From the NCBI GenBank assembly GCA_003184365.1, contig NKYR01000099.1, positions 1 to 64,000 of the forward strand: 64,000 nucleotides of DNA. The letters are read 5' to 3'. This document shows, one piece after another, positions 1 through 11,278 of this stretch. The notes under the pieces are model-generated. The model had not been told where the DNA came from. It worked only from the letters and a program-made list of their open reading frames with translations, and made no database searches. The position numbers were made by a program, and so were the translations under genes. This DNA is from Evernia prunastri. Lineage: Eukaryota; Ascomycota; Lecanoromycetes; Lecanorales; Parmeliaceae. Within the stretch, counting starts at the first letter, position 1; every line of letters begins with the position of its first letter.

Positions 1-345
1 CAACTATGTGTTACGAAGCTATTTGTGTGCGGTGCGGAGACGAGCGCGCTAGGCCCAATCGGGCGAGGCCTTGGCATGCCCATGGCAAGTCCGTAACAAA
101 TAAAGTCGTTTTTTTCGTAAAAATCTTCAATTTCGAGAGCGACGAGTTGTCTTTTTATTCTCTATATTTCGAGAAAATAGAGAATCTTTATGGTGCGAAT
201 AGTCTTATCGATATTAGCGAGATCTAACGACGATGTGAGAGCGATAGCGAGATGATAATAAGATCGCGTCTTATTTTGATGTGATCTCTATACAAATCTA
301 ACGCGGTCTTGTAATCGCGCTACTGGTATTTTTCTTAGCAGGACT
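1..345. mobile_element. Possible LTR-retrotransposon remnant (unconfirmed)
   Basis: This stretch has no credible coding frame. It is a mix of A/T-rich blocks and repeated GCGATAGCGAGAT-like and GCGAGATCTAACG-like words, a texture often seen in LTRs of fungal copia/gypsy elements. No target-site duplication, primer-binding site or second LTR is visible in the window, so this is a texture-based guess. Bases 346-797 also show no gene. Confidence 0.2.
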
Positions 346-797
346 GAGGTTTAAAAGCATTTCAGCAGTCTATCCTCCCTTTCTTTCTTTTCCCTTTTTT
401 CTCGCTTACGCATTTATTCTATTCTATCCTCCATGTTTCTCGGTTATTCGCCGATATAAGAAAAGGTCGAAGGAAAGAAAAGAGGAAGACCTTGAGTACT
501 CTAAACTGGCCTGTTGAAGATACCTTGTTCTCTAGCGATTGATCACTCTACTATCTATCTCAGCGTAAAGCAATCTAAGCTGGTGGGGAAATCGAACGAC
601 ATCTACATATCTTACACGTCGACCCGCTTTTAGATATCATACTATGAAAAGGGCGAAGTACTCCGCATGAAAGGACTCTGGTCCATGAATGATGCTGCTA
701 TGAAGCGTTATACGACTATATTCCTTGCAAGCCGCGGCGATCTAAAGCACGACTCACGTTAGTGACAGCTTCACCCTCTGCGAAAAGTGGCGCAAAT

Positions 798-2571
798 CTA
801 TCCCAGACTTCGGACTCGTCCTGAACTTTTTGCAGGGCCCTGTCTCTCTTCTCGCTCCTCGTCTTCGATTTTTTTCAACGCCGAAGCCTCAATGGTGTGA
901 AACCACCAATACCAAAACTCGAGCCTTTTGTACTTCATATTGGCGAGAATATATCGGAAGAACTGGCCGTCTTCTTCTCTCCTCCTTCTTTCCTTTAACG
1001 CGATTTCATGCGCCTCTCCACCATCCATCTCCAAATCATCTAAGAAGATGGCCTTCCTCTTTTCTTGTATTGGCTTAGCCACTATACGCAGGAAAGTGGC
1101 TGCGATAAGTGCTAATCCCAACGCTGTCCAAGTTGACCATTGCCCAATGGCTTTCTTAGGCTCCGACTCAGGAATCCACCATACACTAATTTCTGCCTTA
1201 AATGTGAGGTACATTGCCCCACCGATGAACAGAATGTATGATGATTCGCCCACAAACCACCACATCGTTGCGAGCGTTTTCGCTAGTAGGTATGAGGTTC
1301 TGGTTTCCCTAGTCTCCAAGACGACCAGCTCATCAAACGGCGTCCCTTTGGCCCCCTTCGCCTTCGTTGCGATCCAATCTGAGAACATGACATATAGGTC
1401 GAGTATCATTTTGTCCCCTCTCGCCTTTTTTACGATCCACCATATGAACGTTGCAAACATTTTAAGAATCCACAACACCGGAGTCGATGCCGCCAAGAAT
1501 GACCAGGCATATCGTATCCATTCCTGGCTGTATATATAGACCAATTGTTTCCTTGAGTGAACATGATCTCTTGGGACATATATCATACGAAGGCGGCGGA
1601 ATATCTGATTCCGTGCTTCTCGAGGTGCCTTTTGGGGTTTGACAATTGCGGGCTGCAGTAAGGGTATGAAAAAAGTAAACCGAAACCCAAGCGACCTCTG
1701 CCAAGCATTCGGTCATATGATATTGTCTGGGCTTGTGCAATCCAGTCATCTGCGACAGTAACATCTGGATCTGCGGGAGCAAGATGTGACCCTAGTATCA
1801 CTGGTTGCAGAGATTCGCTTGCCCCACGAAACATGGTAAATTTCTTCATGCCTACGCAGGGACCTTCGCATGCGTTCCTCGAAGCGCATGTGAGGGAAAC
1901 AGCATAGTCAACGATAGACCAAATAGTTATAATGCCAAAAGATGACATGATAACTCGGGCCGAAAAGAGGAGAAGACACCATCCGAGATAGGACGTTCTT
2001 ACGTCTGCGTTGAGCAGTCGGGGCGAGAATAGAAGTCAAAGAAGCGAAGCGTAGGTTGCTGATTCCAAGACGACCGGCAAGAGAAGCAGATCAGCGTCGT
2101 ATGCGGAACTCGCTTGAGCACCAAGGAATATGGCATGAATGGCAGCGGTGATGGAATAGGTAACGGCGAAAGCCAATGCCCCAGCGGTGAGCCAGGGCTG
2201 GAATTGGAAGAAGAGGACTAGGATAGTGATGACTCAAAACAACATTCGCTGAAATTGTGTGTAGAAGCCGCTAACGGGGTAGACGCACCAGACGAGGTCT
2301 GGCACAGTTGCATTGATTTTCGGACGTTTCGCATGATATTTGATGAGTCGTAGTACCATCAGGACGCAGTCTTATATTCCGACTTCGAGGCGTCGACGAC
2401 CTTGGGCGTTCCGCAAGGCAGTCTCTCGCATGATTCTTGGGAGGAGCACAGCCTACCTGTTGTCCCGGAAGCGGCAACCTCAATCGAATTACGAGTTGAT
2501 TCCGTCCCCGGTCGAAAATTCACCGCTTCATTGGGTTTGCTACAACCCGATAGTTCCGCCTCTGCATGCAC
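798..2571 (-). pseudogene. Degenerate multi-pass membrane protein gene
   Basis: Conceptual translation on the minus strand gives a continuous multi-pass membrane protein only if several lesions are ignored. An upstream segment around 2236-2360 (MVLRLIKYHAKRPK...) runs into a TGA at 2234-2236. The next segment (VITILVLFFQFQPWLTAG...) runs to a second TGA at 2036-2038, and the frame then continues through 1948-1650. Near 1650-1690 the frame must shift to enter the 262-residue C-terminal block, which contains hydrophobic helices (for example WSFLAASTPVLWILKMFATF) and a charged tail. The similarity of texture across the breaks and the lack of splice signals at the stops argue for a decayed gene. 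Both TGA codons could derive from CGA by C-to-T change. The family is not recognised. The 2359-2571 segment may be its N-terminus in another frame. Confidence 0.6.
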
Positions 2572-3051
2572 TTAGATAGCTGCATAATCCTACCAATAAA
2601 TCAAGTCCGCATCTGTCCCTACTTGTCTCTACTTGTCCTTTGTTGGCCGCCCGATACTAACGACCCTATGACATTGAAAAGTTATGAGCTATCAGGCGTC
2701 TTTCGAGGGAATGGAGAGTTGTTAGTACAAACAAATTGACATTTTGCCCGCGATGCAAGTAAGAAGTTCCTTCTCATGTGCTTGATTACCTACTCTTTTC
2801 ATGCGATAAAAAGCATTGATTCGTTATAATTGATCGTTCTAGTAAGTTAATGTGCGCAACTAAGCAGGCGGTATTGATTTCATACGTGTGTCTTTTTTGC
2901 TCCGGGCAGTGTCATGTGCTTAGTTATCTGACCAGTCCATTGATTGGTCGTTTGTTGTCAGCAAGGCTGCCTGGAGGGGCTATGCGCAGTTGAAAGCCTC
3001 CTCACTATATCCTTAACCGCAAGATACTGACGTCGAAGAAATCACACCGCG
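2572..3051. other. Intergenic, nothing recognised
   Basis: A/T-rich spacer between the membrane-protein pseudogene and the G-alpha-like pseudogene. No coding frame, repeat or RNA gene was seen. Confidence 0.6.
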
Positions 3052-4560
3052 ATGGATCCGGTCTCAGCGATAGGTCTTGCGGGCTCAATAGTTGGAGTCA
3101 TCGATGTCGCTACCAGAAGCATCAGCGCGTTGCACGCTTTAAAGCAACGATGGAATGAGGGCACTTCTCTATCTTATGGAAGTAAAATCAAGCTCGTACT
3201 GCAAGATAATACTATAACAGAATGTGCTACTCATCTGGCTAATCAGTCAACGGCGCTCAACTTACTTCTTACAGCCCTGAACTGGTAGGCTAGTCAAAGC
3301 CTGATTCTTATCTGATCAGGACTGACAACGCATCTGTAGTCGATCTCTATCCGAGCAGAATGATTTGTTGCAGACAAGTAACAGTAGAAGGGTGTTAGAC
3401 CAGGTCGAAGAAGACTCATCGTCGCTCTTCTGCTTGAGAGACCCAGCATCCTTTCGTCGTAACTCATTGACTGCAACAACGGAAAGATCTAGTCTGCTTG
3501 ATATCAATTTCGACTTTGACGCCGAATTAACGAGAACCAAGGTCTACTATCGGCAGTGGAGACCACTTATCAGGGGAGCACTTCGAAGGGGCGGGAAAGC
3601 CATGGAGAGCTCAGTGAAAACCCGAAAAGTGTGTTCTAACCAGCTTGTGCGTATCTGCAACGAGCTTACTGTATAAGGATGATCATGAGCGTGGACTGCA
3701 CAAAGGTCACATACACCAGATCGTCGTCAACACTCTTGATGTTTTCTTTGAAAAGTTGGCGGAGTCTTCCTTGCATATGAATCACGAGGGGATCGTTGCT
3801 TATAGCCAACTGCGCTTTTTCCAAGGGGCGCAGATGGATATGACAAATCTCCCACTGTCGATACAGGAGGCTTTCGTTAGCTTCTGGAACGATTCATGGG
3901 TGAAAACGTGTTATCACGATCGCGTCGAAAGGACAGTTCATCCGTCAGCTACATAGTATGTAAACACGCCTGCATTGCGGATGGCATTTACCGCATACTG
4001 ACTATAATTTTTCTTATCAACAGCTTTCTAAACTCGATTGCTCGGATTGCTGATGCAGACTATGTACCAAGTCTCGAAGATATTGCCCATCTTTGATCTG
4101 CACTCCAACTTCCTAAATTTGTCCGCGGGAGGGAGGCCACAACGTTACAAATTTGCCACGTGGACGTCAGCGGTATCTTCCGTCAAGCGAAAGAGCGTAA
4201 GAGTTCGATGGGTGGGATGCAGTGTTTTTCATAGCGAACACGGTGATGTACACACTTGTTCCGCGCAAGGATCCCGTACGCTACTCGGAAATTCCTCGCT
4301 AGCAAAATGGGATATTGTCTTAATCTTCCCAGACAATGAGAAGCTCGTCACCACGCCTCTTAATACGTCTGGTCGCTCGATTAAGGCCCATGGCGCAACC
4401 ACTGGAAACATGTCAATTGGTTTCTCTCGTTCAACCATGATAAGTCTAGAGAGACACCCGTAATCTTCACCGATGACACTGGAAAGTTCAAGAATCTGAG
4501 CTGTCTGGAATGAGCTGTGCAGCTGATCTTGAGCAAGAACGGAGTCTGACTTCAGGACCA
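3052..4560 (+). pseudogene. G-protein alpha-like gene with NLR-type N-terminus, degenerate
   Basis: Exon 1 starts MDPVSAIGLAGSIVGVIDVA, the hallmark N-terminus shared by fungal NLR-like and some G-alpha-like proteins. After an intron (donor near 3287, acceptor near 3341) comes RSLSEQNDLLQTSNSRR and SSLFCLRDPASF, known from the same fusion family. Further on, FVSFWNDSWVKTCY and, after a second well-formed intron (about 3959-4021), FLNSIARIADADYVPS match the helical domain of G-alpha (compare LWxDxGVQECF and YFLDxLxRIxAxDYxPT). The P-loop (GxxxxGKS) that should lie between these parts is absent. Past 4096 the switch II region (usually DVGGQRSERKKW) is only a distorted echo, spread over different frames with stops. 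Normal G-alpha functions as a GTPase in receptor signalling; this copy could not bind GTP. Confidence 0.7.
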
Positions 4561-6047
4561 ATCAAAAGTTTACACTCGGATCACCTGAGTAGGGATGTGG
4601 GATGATTGAGACCAGAAAGAACGAATCGCTCTTGTCATGGTGGAGTTGCACTTTTGAAAAACTTTCGAACAGAACGCTAATCCAGCATTGATCTTAGTCG
4701 TTGGCAGTATCGTTTGCTTCTGATTGGCATGAGTGATATGCTGGGACATAGATTTTCAACCTTGGGTATACGACTGGTCCCCTTTAGAATCTTCGCATAT
4801 CCTTCCCACGCCGAGTCGTCCGTTTCCATATTTCAAACCCTCCAGGTTCAATGTAACTGAGATGGCAGTTACAATCTAGACCGCAATCAATCATTATCCT
4901 TGTGGCATGTTGTTGGAAGTACTCACTGTAGCTAGAACGATATCACAGTCATGCCACCCGATTTGACGGACAAGCCACAGCCGCGTGACTAATCGTAAAG
5001 ATACTGAGATAAAAGCGAGGACAGATTCTGTTAACTTTGAGTAATAAAAAAGGGTTAAAACAGCGGCGCGGAGAGGTTAAGTTCTATGATTCCGGGGCTG
5101 GCATTAACTTAGTGAGCTAGTGCGATAACCAGCTTCCATCAAGGCACTCAGACTCGGAATCGTTGATTCGAGATGGATGTGCTCGGCTGTGCCAAACAGC
5201 TTCTGAGGCAGACGAACGTACGTCTCCTTCTTGACGTCAGGGTGGCTGTGGATTTCATATCTTAGCACTTGATCTCTAGAACCTAGACTAACGCTGTTTC
5301 AGCCTCATCTCACTATATCATCGTGGACTTAGTTCCAAGCTATTGCTCATGTATGATAAGTAAAGCAGTTGAAATGAGAACGCCGAAGTGTTGAGCTATA
5401 TCTAAAGTACAGATTTTGACTGAGTGAGTATTTCGTATATTGTGGTTATTGCTCATTGGTTACTAATAAGTGAGTTTAGTCCGGCATACGGAGTCTGGGA
5501 GTGATGCATATATGATCGTCAACGGAAGATGCTGAGACATCAACCCCAATCATCCTTCACGTAGGGTCATACTTTATTTACCTACTCGAAAGGAGCAGTG
5601 GTGAACACAAAAGGAGTTCGGCACATTTTCTGTTGTTCGCTCTAACTTACTGGAAGAATAGCCCGCATTGAAAGATCGACCAAGCAACCACTACCAGTGA
5701 TCCGGCTCATGCGCGGCAGCCGCAATATACGAGTAGATTGCAGGCCCCTCGGACTACATTTCCGGAATATACGCGTCTATTACGACCTCACTCACATGTC
5801 TTTACCGAGGTTGTAACGACTGGAGGTTTGAGCGATGATGTAAAATAGCTGGTCGAGCTATGCACAATGATGTAACGTTTGTGTTAGTGTCAATACTGCG
5901 TTTTCGTCCCATTTATTTTTCGTATCTTCATGACAAGCATCGTTGGACCGCCTCTATTCTTGAGAAGCTCACACCATTCACAGCACTGACAGTATTCATT
6001 TGAAACGCAGACAATCCTACAGAGACTGAGAGTGAGCAAGGTTGACC
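4561..6047. other. Long non-coding stretch
   Basis: About 1.5 kb without a supported gene. The few ORFs are short and lack codon or motif support. It may hold worn-out mobile or gene DNA, but no family was recognised. Confidence 0.5.
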
Positions 6048-7029
6048 ATGGCGGATGATACAGCAAACAAGGACTACATGTTTGGTTATGACTACCGAGC
6101 TTCTGCACGGTACTTGTGCTGAGTCCTATTCTACTCTGATGCTCATGGAATTGCAGTCTCGACCTCCAGCATTTCCTGATAAAGCAACAAATTGGTCATT
6201 TACTTCATCCAAGCATTGACCTACCAAAAGAGGACTGCAAAATCGCTGACATTGGAGCTGGGACATGGTACAACTTGAGATACCTTTCCTCGCGGGACCC
6301 GACTAACGCCATCATAGCATATGGTCTGTTGAGTGCTCATTACAGCTCAGTCCATCGACTCACTTTGATTGCTTCGACATTACACCCGCCCAGTACCCAG
6401 CCGAAAAATGGCTACCTGAAAATGTCTCGTTGCATTTGCACGATGCATTCACGCCTTTCCCAAGCGAGTGTCATGGAAAGTATGACTTGGTCAACATACG
6501 GCTTTTCCTCTGCATTGTCCAGCATGATGATCCCTCAGCACTGATTCAGAACCTTGCGGCGCTCCTCAGTAGGTGACCCTCGGGCGGATAGAAGGTTCCC
6601 CAAGCTGATACTCGCATACCAGAGCCTGGAGGCTACATCCAGTGGGTGGAAGCCGACGCAACATCCCTCCGGATGGTCCAACCTTCCGACCCTTCGAAGC
6701 CTGCAGACGCAGTACAGCAGATATACGACTTCATGGCCGCTCCGCTACCAAATCTTCGCTTCACTTGGGTTCCGATCCTAGACACCCATTTGGAGAAAGG
6801 AGATCTGACAAATACGAAGTTGGAGAAACATCCCATTGATGCGTACCTGGAATCCTTCCATAACAGGCTCAAGCTGCTCACTTGTGAGGAAGCAATCTCA
6901 CTGATGCCGGCAAGCGAGAAGACACAAAAGTTGCGGAAGTCACTTGGAGATGCATATACTCAAATGAGAAACGATGGGGCTGGATTGACGTCTGGCTTTG
7001 TCCTTGCACTTGGGATAAAGCCGAGATAG
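6048..7029 (+). CDS. Class I SAM-dependent methyltransferase (4 exons)
   Basis: Exons 6048-6109, 6157-6267, 6318-6568 and 6623-7029 join into 276 codons plus stop. All three introns (47, 50 and 54 nt) are GT-AG, and the second has CTAAC before its AG. The N-terminus reads MADDTANKDYMFGYDYRASA. The SAM-binding motif I is ADIGAGTCIW, where the family usually has DxGxGTGxW, so the last glycine is cysteine. FDITPAQYPAEKWLP and a post-III loop KPGGYIQWVEAD follow; the K of KPGG is restored only by splicing intron 3. This layout matches the fungal methyltransferases often found in secondary-metabolite loci. The gene ends 63 bp from the stop of the convergent P450, which suggests a shared locus. The substrate is unknown. 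Confidence 0.8.
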
Positions 7030-7092
7030 GTAGAGACTGGACAGCGCAAGGTCTAGCCTACAAGGAGACAGAAGATAATTTGCTCTAGCTAC

Positions 7093-8976
7093 TCATGTGA
7101 TCACTACGTAGATCTCTTTGAAGATCAGCCATTGGCCCGAATAGATACACAACCCCCGATCGTTGCTCCTACCACGTCCTTCTTCATCCGACAGCATTTC
7201 AATCTGAAAGTGTCTGAAAAGCCGGTTGACAAAGACAAAATGAGCAGTGTCATTGACCAAGTTGGAAATGACAGAACGTACCTGAAGCAACAGCTTTTGT
7301 GCTAACATGCGCACGAAAGGCTTGCCAACACAGTCTCGGGGACCCCAACCCCAGGTGAACATCCACTTGTGCATTTCCCTGGCTCGTTCAGGATCTTCGA
7401 TCCATCTCTCCGGGTTGAAATCATCTGCATTCGCACCAAAAACAATTTGATCGCGGTTGGTGACATAAAGATTGGCCCCAATCTCTGTTCCTGGCGGAAT
7501 GAATGTATTGCTCAGGACCAGACCGCCTTCGGAGACGACCCGTGGAAGTATGACAGGTGTGGATGGTGATACTCGCAGTGTTGCATTGACACAAGCCATG
7601 AAGTATGGCATGTCTTCCGTCTCACCCAATGAAACAACAGGTGAAGCGATCCGGCCTTGTAGTTGGAATTCCCGGATTTCTGCGATCAATTTAGTCGTCA
7701 TCCTAGGGTTGTCTATCATATGGTTGACAAAGGCACAGATAAATGCTGCTGTCGTATCAAACGTGGCGATCAAGATTGCCAGAATTTCAGTCTTGACGTC
7801 CTCGACTTCTAGTAAATCGCCATCCGGGCCCTTAGCTTGCAAAAACCTTGAATATGAAGGCTTTCATCGCATTCACCGAAGGATCTTGATACTTCACCTA
7901 CCCATTGACAAGAAAATTCGCATGCTTGGAGTGAGGATCCATCAGGATGTCGTCAAGCTCTTTGTCTCGATACTGTGACCCTGTCAGAGTGGCCTCAAAC
8001 AAGCGACTGTTCTTTGAATTTTGGCTCTGCGCTTACCGCCATCAATTTTTCAGTCCCGGTCTTGTCACCCTTGTGAGGGAGTAAAAAACCCTTGAGGAGC
8101 CGGTGCTTTACGATTGGGTCGACAAGCCAAGGCAAAGATGCTATCAGCCCTGCAAAAAGAGCTTGACCAAGAAGCGAGGAAATGACTTCGTCGACGTCAC
8201 ATACATTCTTTACGTACCCGACTGGCTTTCCAAAGGTGACATGGGTTGCCGTGTCTTGGAGATACCATCTTGAAAAACAACCTTAGCCTCTGCTGGTATG
8301 CAGTCACCAAATGCACTTGCTTACCTGATCCAGTCTGCAAAATCAAAGCATTTGCCTGGGTAGACAAATCTGTGCTTCAGTGTATGACATAACTCCAGTA
8401 TCCGTTGGTTCACCACTGGCTCAAATCTTTTGACGTTCGTCATGGATAGCTAACTCCACATCATTAGCGAGGTCTTCTGATCCAAGATTTGGACAATCCC
8501 TGTGCATACCGAGGGCGCAATGATTTTCCTTCGCAGAGCGTGCTCGCAGTGATCCAAAGTCTGGAATGTCGGCGCTCTCTCGCCCATGACTCCATGAGTG
8601 TAGAAACCGCTTTTATCGGCATATCTATGATACACATCTGGAAGCATTCGAGGATCACTTATCGAGAGCAGATTGGGCGCCAATCGTACGACACTGCCTT
8701 GATCATCATCAGCATGCGTAGCATGTCAATTTGCTGCAATACCAAGCGCATACCATGCTTTCTATGCAGTGCTAGCTGTGACGTGGGCATGTGTTTTGCC
8801 CACAGAGCGTAGAGCTTGTACAAGTCTGTGATGCTGGCCCATACAGGGCCTGGATATCCTCGTAGCGGATGAAAGTACCGATTATAGACACTTTGAGCCA
8901 CAACAGTCAATATGACAAGACACACAAATGAGGGAAACGAAATAAGATGTGCAAATCGAAACGTTTCGTTTGCCAT
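7093..8976 (-). CDS. Cytochrome P450, pisatin-demethylase-like, ExxR altered (6 exons)
   Basis: Exons 8976-8754, 8697-8510, 8449-8325, 8268-8037, 7972-7902 and 7846-7093 give 530 codons plus stop with all five introns GT-AG; an upstream ATG at 9000 in frame is possible. The N-terminus has a membrane anchor (FPSFVCLVILTVVAQSVYNR) followed by RYFHPLRGYPGP. The I-helix reads ATFDTT (usually AGxDTT), the PERF-like motif is FNPERW, and the heme loop is WGWGPRDCVGK with the Cys ligand present but W in place of the usual F. The ExxR motif reads ATLR in the context CVNATLRVSPST, so the near-universal Glu is Ala. Family role: heme monooxygenase in the ER membrane. The frame is intact, so it may be expressed, but catalysis is doubtful. 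Confidence 0.82.
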
Positions 8977-9000
8977 GATGCTCTGCATGATGTCAAACAC

Positions 9001-10167
9001 GTAGACAAGGCAGGCAATGGTTCAGCAGAAGGAACTCTCAGATGGAGCAAGACTGAACTGGACTACGTAGTCTTCATATAAGCGGTACGTGCACTCAGCT
9101 TCTTTCTTTATATATTCATACGTGCAGGACACCAAGCACCGTCTACTCTACCGAACAGGGCGATATCCTGATCATAGTATCCAAATATACTAGAATCAAT
9201 CTTCGGTTCCCACACGGGGAAGCACGGACCCAGCCTCATTGTCTACAAAAATCAGATATAGGCTTCGGACGCCTTCACCGGCTGCAATTGCAGTAATGAC
9301 TGGAGATTTAATGGCAAAAAGAAAAGGCTAAGTTGTACGCACATCCTTCTTTTGCAGTCTTTTCCGACCAATCGCATTCACGCAGCCGTGGAGCCCGCAG
9401 AGTCACTCGGAAACGCAGGCATCCCGAAGCCGAGGACCAGGCCTAGACTAGAAAAAGTGTAAATGCAGTCTGAAGAACTTCATCAAATAGGTGTGGAGGG
9501 GACCATTGAAAGCTTTACTAGCGCTTACATGCATATGCGGCCTTCAAAAAATGCCTTACCGAAAGAATGCAATGCCGGGGAGCAGGGGCTCATGGGCAGA
9601 TAGTGACATGTACATAATTTGATACGGTACGAGTACATACGCTTTCATGGCTACCTGTCGTACGCAAAGCTTCTGAGATCCGATACCTTTTAACATGTCG
9701 TCCTGTGAGGTACCAATAGGTAATGCGGGGCAATAACACTTTCTAACCTGCCCTACAGCTTCAAAGGTCCCATACGCGAGTCTGGTAACTTCGAGATCTG
9801 GTCGATTCAGACTCGCAACCGACGCTCTCCTGCCGACCGGTCAAAAGCGCCAAACGTTGACCTCCTCCAGACACGGAATGGACATAGCGCTTTTCGCTGC
9901 CAGCGCCAAAAGAAGACTATGTTCTTACAATCTTACGTGAAGACATCGAGGAACTTGGCCACGGCGGTGAACATTTTCCAGTACCATAAAATATCGAGCC
10001 AGTCGACGTGGAGTGGGTAGGCCCTAGACAGCAGCGTGGCTCTGAACCATGCGAGTAGCAGCGCGAGAGCCCAATGAGAGACTGCTCGCCTCGAGTCATT
10101 TATGGTCATGTTTTGTTCATGGTGGCGGCTATTTGTGAGTTGCACGTTGATATCTGTCTAGGACAGG
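9001..10167. other. Intergenic with possible gene fragments
   Basis: No complete gene. On the minus strand, 9240-9108 encodes a short open C-terminal-looking piece (FPVWEPKIDSSIFGYYDQD, then FGRVDGAW before a stop), which resembles coding DNA but has no upstream partner. A second open piece at 10145-9933 is hydrophobic and Trp-rich. Both may be relics of a dismantled gene group next to the P450. Confidence 0.35.
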
Positions 10168-10548
10168 GTGGCTCTAATGACTTGGAAACTTAAGTTAATG
10201 GAATTAGACGAAAGTCGCAGCACTGTAGCGACTCTGGCACGCTTAACAGGTGGCAAATGCGTCTTCGTGGTCTATCGATGGGCACCTCAGCACCAGTCTC
10301 CAGCCGCCATTCTCGACACCCTTGCAGCCTACCTTTACCTGCTGTACCCACCACCCAGCTCTCCTCACACGCCAATCCCGGCATCATCAGTAGTCCTATG
10401 CGGCGATTGCGCTGGCGCGGCCATCTGCTTCGCTATCGCTCAAGTCATCAGCTCAGAGAATATTTCAATCCCGATGTCCTCAAAATGGCTTTCAGTACGC
10501 ATACAATTGGGCACAATCCCTTGCGAATGGGACAACGGCCGGCGATGA
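10168..10548 (+). pseudogene. Alpha/beta-hydrolase (esterase) fragment
   Basis: The frame contains VVYRWAPQHQSPAAILDTLA, which matches the YRLAPEHPFPAALxD block of alpha/beta-hydrolase-3 (lipase/esterase) proteins, then LAAYLYLLYPP and VVLCGDCAGAAICFA. The nucleophile elbow should be GDSAG, but here the Ser is Cys (GDCAG). The upstream oxyanion HGGG motif and the downstream Asp and His of the triad are not found, and similarity ends near 10500. It is best read as a broken remnant; a truncated expressed peptide cannot be excluded. Confidence 0.6.
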
Positions 10549-10788
10549 CAAAGGGGGGGGGTTTGGTATTTCTTTTTGAAAAGGGCTTATCTAGGCTCAT
10601 CCTATCATTATGGAGGACGTGAAACGAAACAGAGAAGACAAGTCCTCATTTCTCTCGCAAGTCGTAAGAAAGCCATCTCGACCTGACTGCCAGGACTCAC
10701 GATAATGATTCTGCACCTCTTCCAGACCGGTCAATGCCTCATGTTCCCACCTCTCCACCCCTCTCTCCTTCCCCCCACTCTGTGCCCA

Positions 10789-11278
10789 TCAAACACCCCC
10801 CACCCCCACCTCCACAACATCATACCCGCTCCCCCGTCCCAAAAACATCAACACCGCCTCCAGATTCCCCTCGCACAAAAACGTCCTCTTCGGAAACCCC
10901 CTCCAGATCCCGTCCCCATTCCCGTCCCAGCCCGCCGCTCGACCCCAACGAACGGTCAACCTGCTCACCCTTTGATTCCTCCGAATGGCATCTCCGTTGA
11001 AGTTGGGGTTCCGGCGGTCGGCGAGGGCGCGTTCGATTTCGGATTTGAGGGCGCGGAGGCTGATGGTGGGGGGCACGTGGATGAGGGTGTGGATTGGGTG
11101 GTATGTGGAGGGGAGATATGTGGGGTAGGGGGATGTTTTTGGCGTGGTTGGCGTTGTCGTTGTCTGGTGTTGCAGAGGAGGCTTGGAGGCTCAGGTCCGA
11201 TTGCGAGAAGATGGAGTTTCGGCCGCGGCGGGATATGAGGTTCAACAGGCGGTTTCGGAGTCTGATTTTGTGAGGCAT
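10789..11278 (-). other. Possible degenerate or mis-framed coding region
   Basis: A minus-strand segment from 11076 down to 10789 encodes a compact, charged, natural-looking sequence (TISLRALKSEIERALADRR, NPNFNGDAIRRNQRVSRLTV, then GFPKRTFLCEGNLEAVLMFL). Upstream, 11278-11100 in another frame starts MPHKIRLRNRLLNLISRRG. The two parts are not linked by an obvious intron, so this is either a gene with an unusual splice or a frameshifted relic. No family was recognised. The plus-strand ORFs here look like shadows. Confidence 0.35.

Noticed and set aside
9108..9240. Short minus-strand open piece as a separate gene
   Set aside because: Only a C-terminus-like fragment with no upstream exon; kept as a possible relic in the intergenic entry.
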